Positions 7,068-7,806 of a stretch of 7,806 bases of DNA are shown piece after piece (positions within the stretch are counted from its first letter, which is position 1; every line of letters starts with the position of its first letter). Origin of the DNA: Candidatus Neomicrothrix sp. UBA4542. GTDB taxonomy: Bacteria > Actinomycetota > Acidimicrobiia > Acidimicrobiales > Poriferisodalaceae. Made by a program: the position numbers and the translations under genes. Below the pieces are notes generated by a model, which saw only the letters and a program-made list of their open reading frames with translations, was not told the DNA's origin and ran no database searches. The DNA is taken from contig DGLO01000046.1 of assembly GCA_002388005.1 (NCBI GenBank), positions 1 to 7,806 of the forward strand, in the 5' to 3' direction.

Positions 7068-7074
7068 CTCCCTT
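7068..7074 (-). promoter_or_regulatory. Ribosome binding site fixing the GTG start of the aminotransferase
   Basis: AAGGGAG on the minus strand is 5 nt from the GTG at 7062. No comparable site precedes the next in-frame ATG at 7041. Confidence 0.6.
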
Positions 7075-7084
7075 CGAAGGCGTG

Positions 7085-7090
7085 ACTCTA
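7085..7090 (-). promoter_or_regulatory. Candidate -10 box for the aminotransferase-LLM operon
   Basis: TAGAGT on the minus strand matches TANNNT. A transcript starting near 7078 would have a leader of about 16 nt that still contains the AAGGGAG ribosome site. No good -35 hexamer is seen; the corresponding position overlaps the 12-bp palindrome at 7110-7121. Confidence 0.35.
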
Positions 7091-7098
7091 GCTCACGG

Positions 7099-7165
7099 TG
7101 CGTCACAGTCGAATCGATTCGGGTGCACGGATGTACTTCAACGGGACTTTAGGTCGTTGCGTCAC
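7099..7165 (+). repeat. Direct repeat TGCGTCAC, two copies
   Basis: TGCGTCAC occurs at 7099-7106 and 7158-7165, both in the divergent intergenic region. The inverted core GTGAC is also present at 7082-7086. The second copy directly precedes the candidate -10 box of the beta-oxidation gene. Short repeats like this can arise by chance. Confidence 0.3.
7110..7121. promoter_or_regulatory. Perfect 12-bp palindrome, candidate operator
   Basis: CGAATCGATTCG is self-complementary and sits in the middle of the 116-bp divergent region, covering the likely -35 position of the minus-strand operon and lying upstream of the plus-strand promoter. A dimeric regulator bound here could control both directions. 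This is inferred from symmetry and position; no regulator gene is in view. Confidence 0.4.
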
Positions 7166-7166
7166 C

Positions 7167-7172
7167 TACTTT
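7167..7172 (+). promoter_or_regulatory. Candidate -10 box giving a leaderless transcript
   Basis: TACTTT matches TANNNT and ends 6 nt before the A of the ATG at 7179, so transcription would begin at or next to the start codon. The preceding bases have no Shine-Dalgarno sequence, which is consistent with a leaderless mRNA as is common in actinobacteria. Confidence 0.45.
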
Positions 7173-7178
7173 GTTCTT

Positions 7179-7806
7179 ATGACTCAACTCACTCAATCGG
7201 TCCGGCTCGACTTCGATGACGACGTCGCGTTGATTCGTATCGACAATCCCCCAGTCAACGCGCTTAGCTATCACGTCCGTCAAGGCCTACTCGACGGAGT
7301 CACCCAAGCCGAGCAAAGCGACGCTACGTCGATTGTCGTCATTTGCGAGGGACGCACCTTCATTGCAGGTGCGGACATTACTGAATTCTCAGGGCCTCCC
7401 CAACAGCCCAGTTTGCAGGCCGCACAGGACGCTATGGAAAATTGTTCGAAACCAGTAATCGCGGCCGTGCATGGCACCGCGCTCGGCGGGGGACTAGAAG
7501 TCGCTCTATGCGCCCACTACAGAGTTGGCGTCGCGTCAAGCAAATACGGGCTTCCGGAGGTGAAGCTTGGTTTGTTGCCTGGAGCGGGAGGTACTCAACG
7601 TTTGCCGCGCATCACGGGTGCCTTGCGGGCACTAGAAATGATGACCAGTGGGGACCCGATCAACGCCGATGAGGCTTTGAATTGCGGCCTCATTGATGAA
7701 ATCGTAGAAGACCTACAAGAAGGGGCAGTCACCTTTGCCAGGCGCGCCGTAGCAGAGCAGCTACCCCTGCTCCGCATTCGGGACCGTAGCGACAAACTTG
7801 CCGACA
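7179..7806 (+). CDS. Crotonase-domain start of a FadB/FadJ-type beta-oxidation enzyme, 3' end cut off
   Basis: The frame from ATG 7179 stays open to the last base (209 codons plus one base). It encodes an enoyl-CoA hydratase/isomerase domain: VALIRIDNPPVNALS (16-30), FIAGADITEF (61-70) forming the oxyanion hole, GTALGGGLEVAL (99-110) with E107, and LPEVKLGLLPGAGGTQRLPR (125-144) with E127. The two glutamates are 20 residues apart, as in hydratases. IDNPPVNALS, FIAGADITEF, the GLLPGAGGTQRLPR segment and the closing LRIRDRSDKLA resemble multifunctional proteins of about 700 residues that carry a 3-hydroxyacyl-CoA dehydrogenase domain behind the crotonase domain. I expect that domain beyond the edge; a single-domain hydratase is the alternative. 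The role is hydration of trans-2-enoyl-CoA in beta-oxidation. Confidence 0.88.
   Translation, partial: MTQLTQSVRLDFDDDVALIRIDNPPVNALSYHVRQGLLDGVTQAEQSDATSIVVICEGRTFIAGADITEFSGPPQQPSLQAAQDAMENCSKPVIAAVHGTALGGGLEVALCAHYRVGVASSKYGLPEVKLGLLPGAGGTQRLPRITGALRALEMMTSGDPINADEALNCGLIDEIVEDLQEGAVTFARRAVAEQLPLLRIRDRSDKLAD

Noticed and set aside
1..7806. Mobile element, CRISPR array, RNA gene or defence system
   Set aside because: No transposase or integrase motifs, spaced direct repeats, tRNA-like cloverleaf or rRNA sequence were seen; genes recognised as metabolic families fill the window.

Overview
The window looks like a stretch of bacterial chromosome carrying catabolic and amino-acid genes, tightly packed, with seven complete or near-complete genes plus one cut off by the right edge. 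An F420/flavin-type luciferase-like oxidoreductase, a probable leaderless promoter with a TANNNT -10 box, a GTG start and moderately high GC all fit an actinobacterium (for example an uncultured Acidimicrobiia-type lineage). Chloroflexota cannot be excluded, and this assignment is an inference. I see no mobile element, tRNA, rRNA or CRISPR array.

Left block (1-3902, + strand): the 3' part of a hydantoinase B/oxoprolinase-family gene, then two CaiB/BaiF (class III) CoA-transferase genes. The three are spaced 3 bp apart and then overlap by 1 bp, so they almost certainly form one operon. The first transferase keeps the catalytic Asp (D187). The second has His (H159) at the aligned position. This suggests a two-subunit CoA-transferase with one active and one non-catalytic subunit, acting on a carboxylate that the hydantoinase/carboxylase-type enzyme could supply.

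Middle block (3905-5083): a two-module glyoxalase-like (VOC) protein on the minus strand, convergent with the operon at a 2-bp gap. It is divergent from a small GNAT-like acetyl-CoA-binding protein (Acetyltransf_CG type) across a 54-bp gap. Two adjacent inverted repeats follow the small gene.

Right block (5129-7806): a minus-strand two-gene operon of a branched-chain-type class IV aminotransferase followed by a luciferase-like oxidoreductase. It is divergent from a plus-strand gene for a crotonase-fold enzyme that looks like the N-terminal domain of a FadB/FadJ-type multifunctional beta-oxidation protein. The 116-bp region between them holds a perfect 12-bp palindrome, repeated GTCAC motifs and a plausible promoter for each direction.

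A possible common theme, inferred only, is activation of a carboxylic acid to a CoA ester and its breakdown by beta-oxidation, with the VOC, LLM and aminotransferase genes as accessory or unrelated metabolism. The genes occupy nearly all the sequence and no gap exceeds 120 bp.
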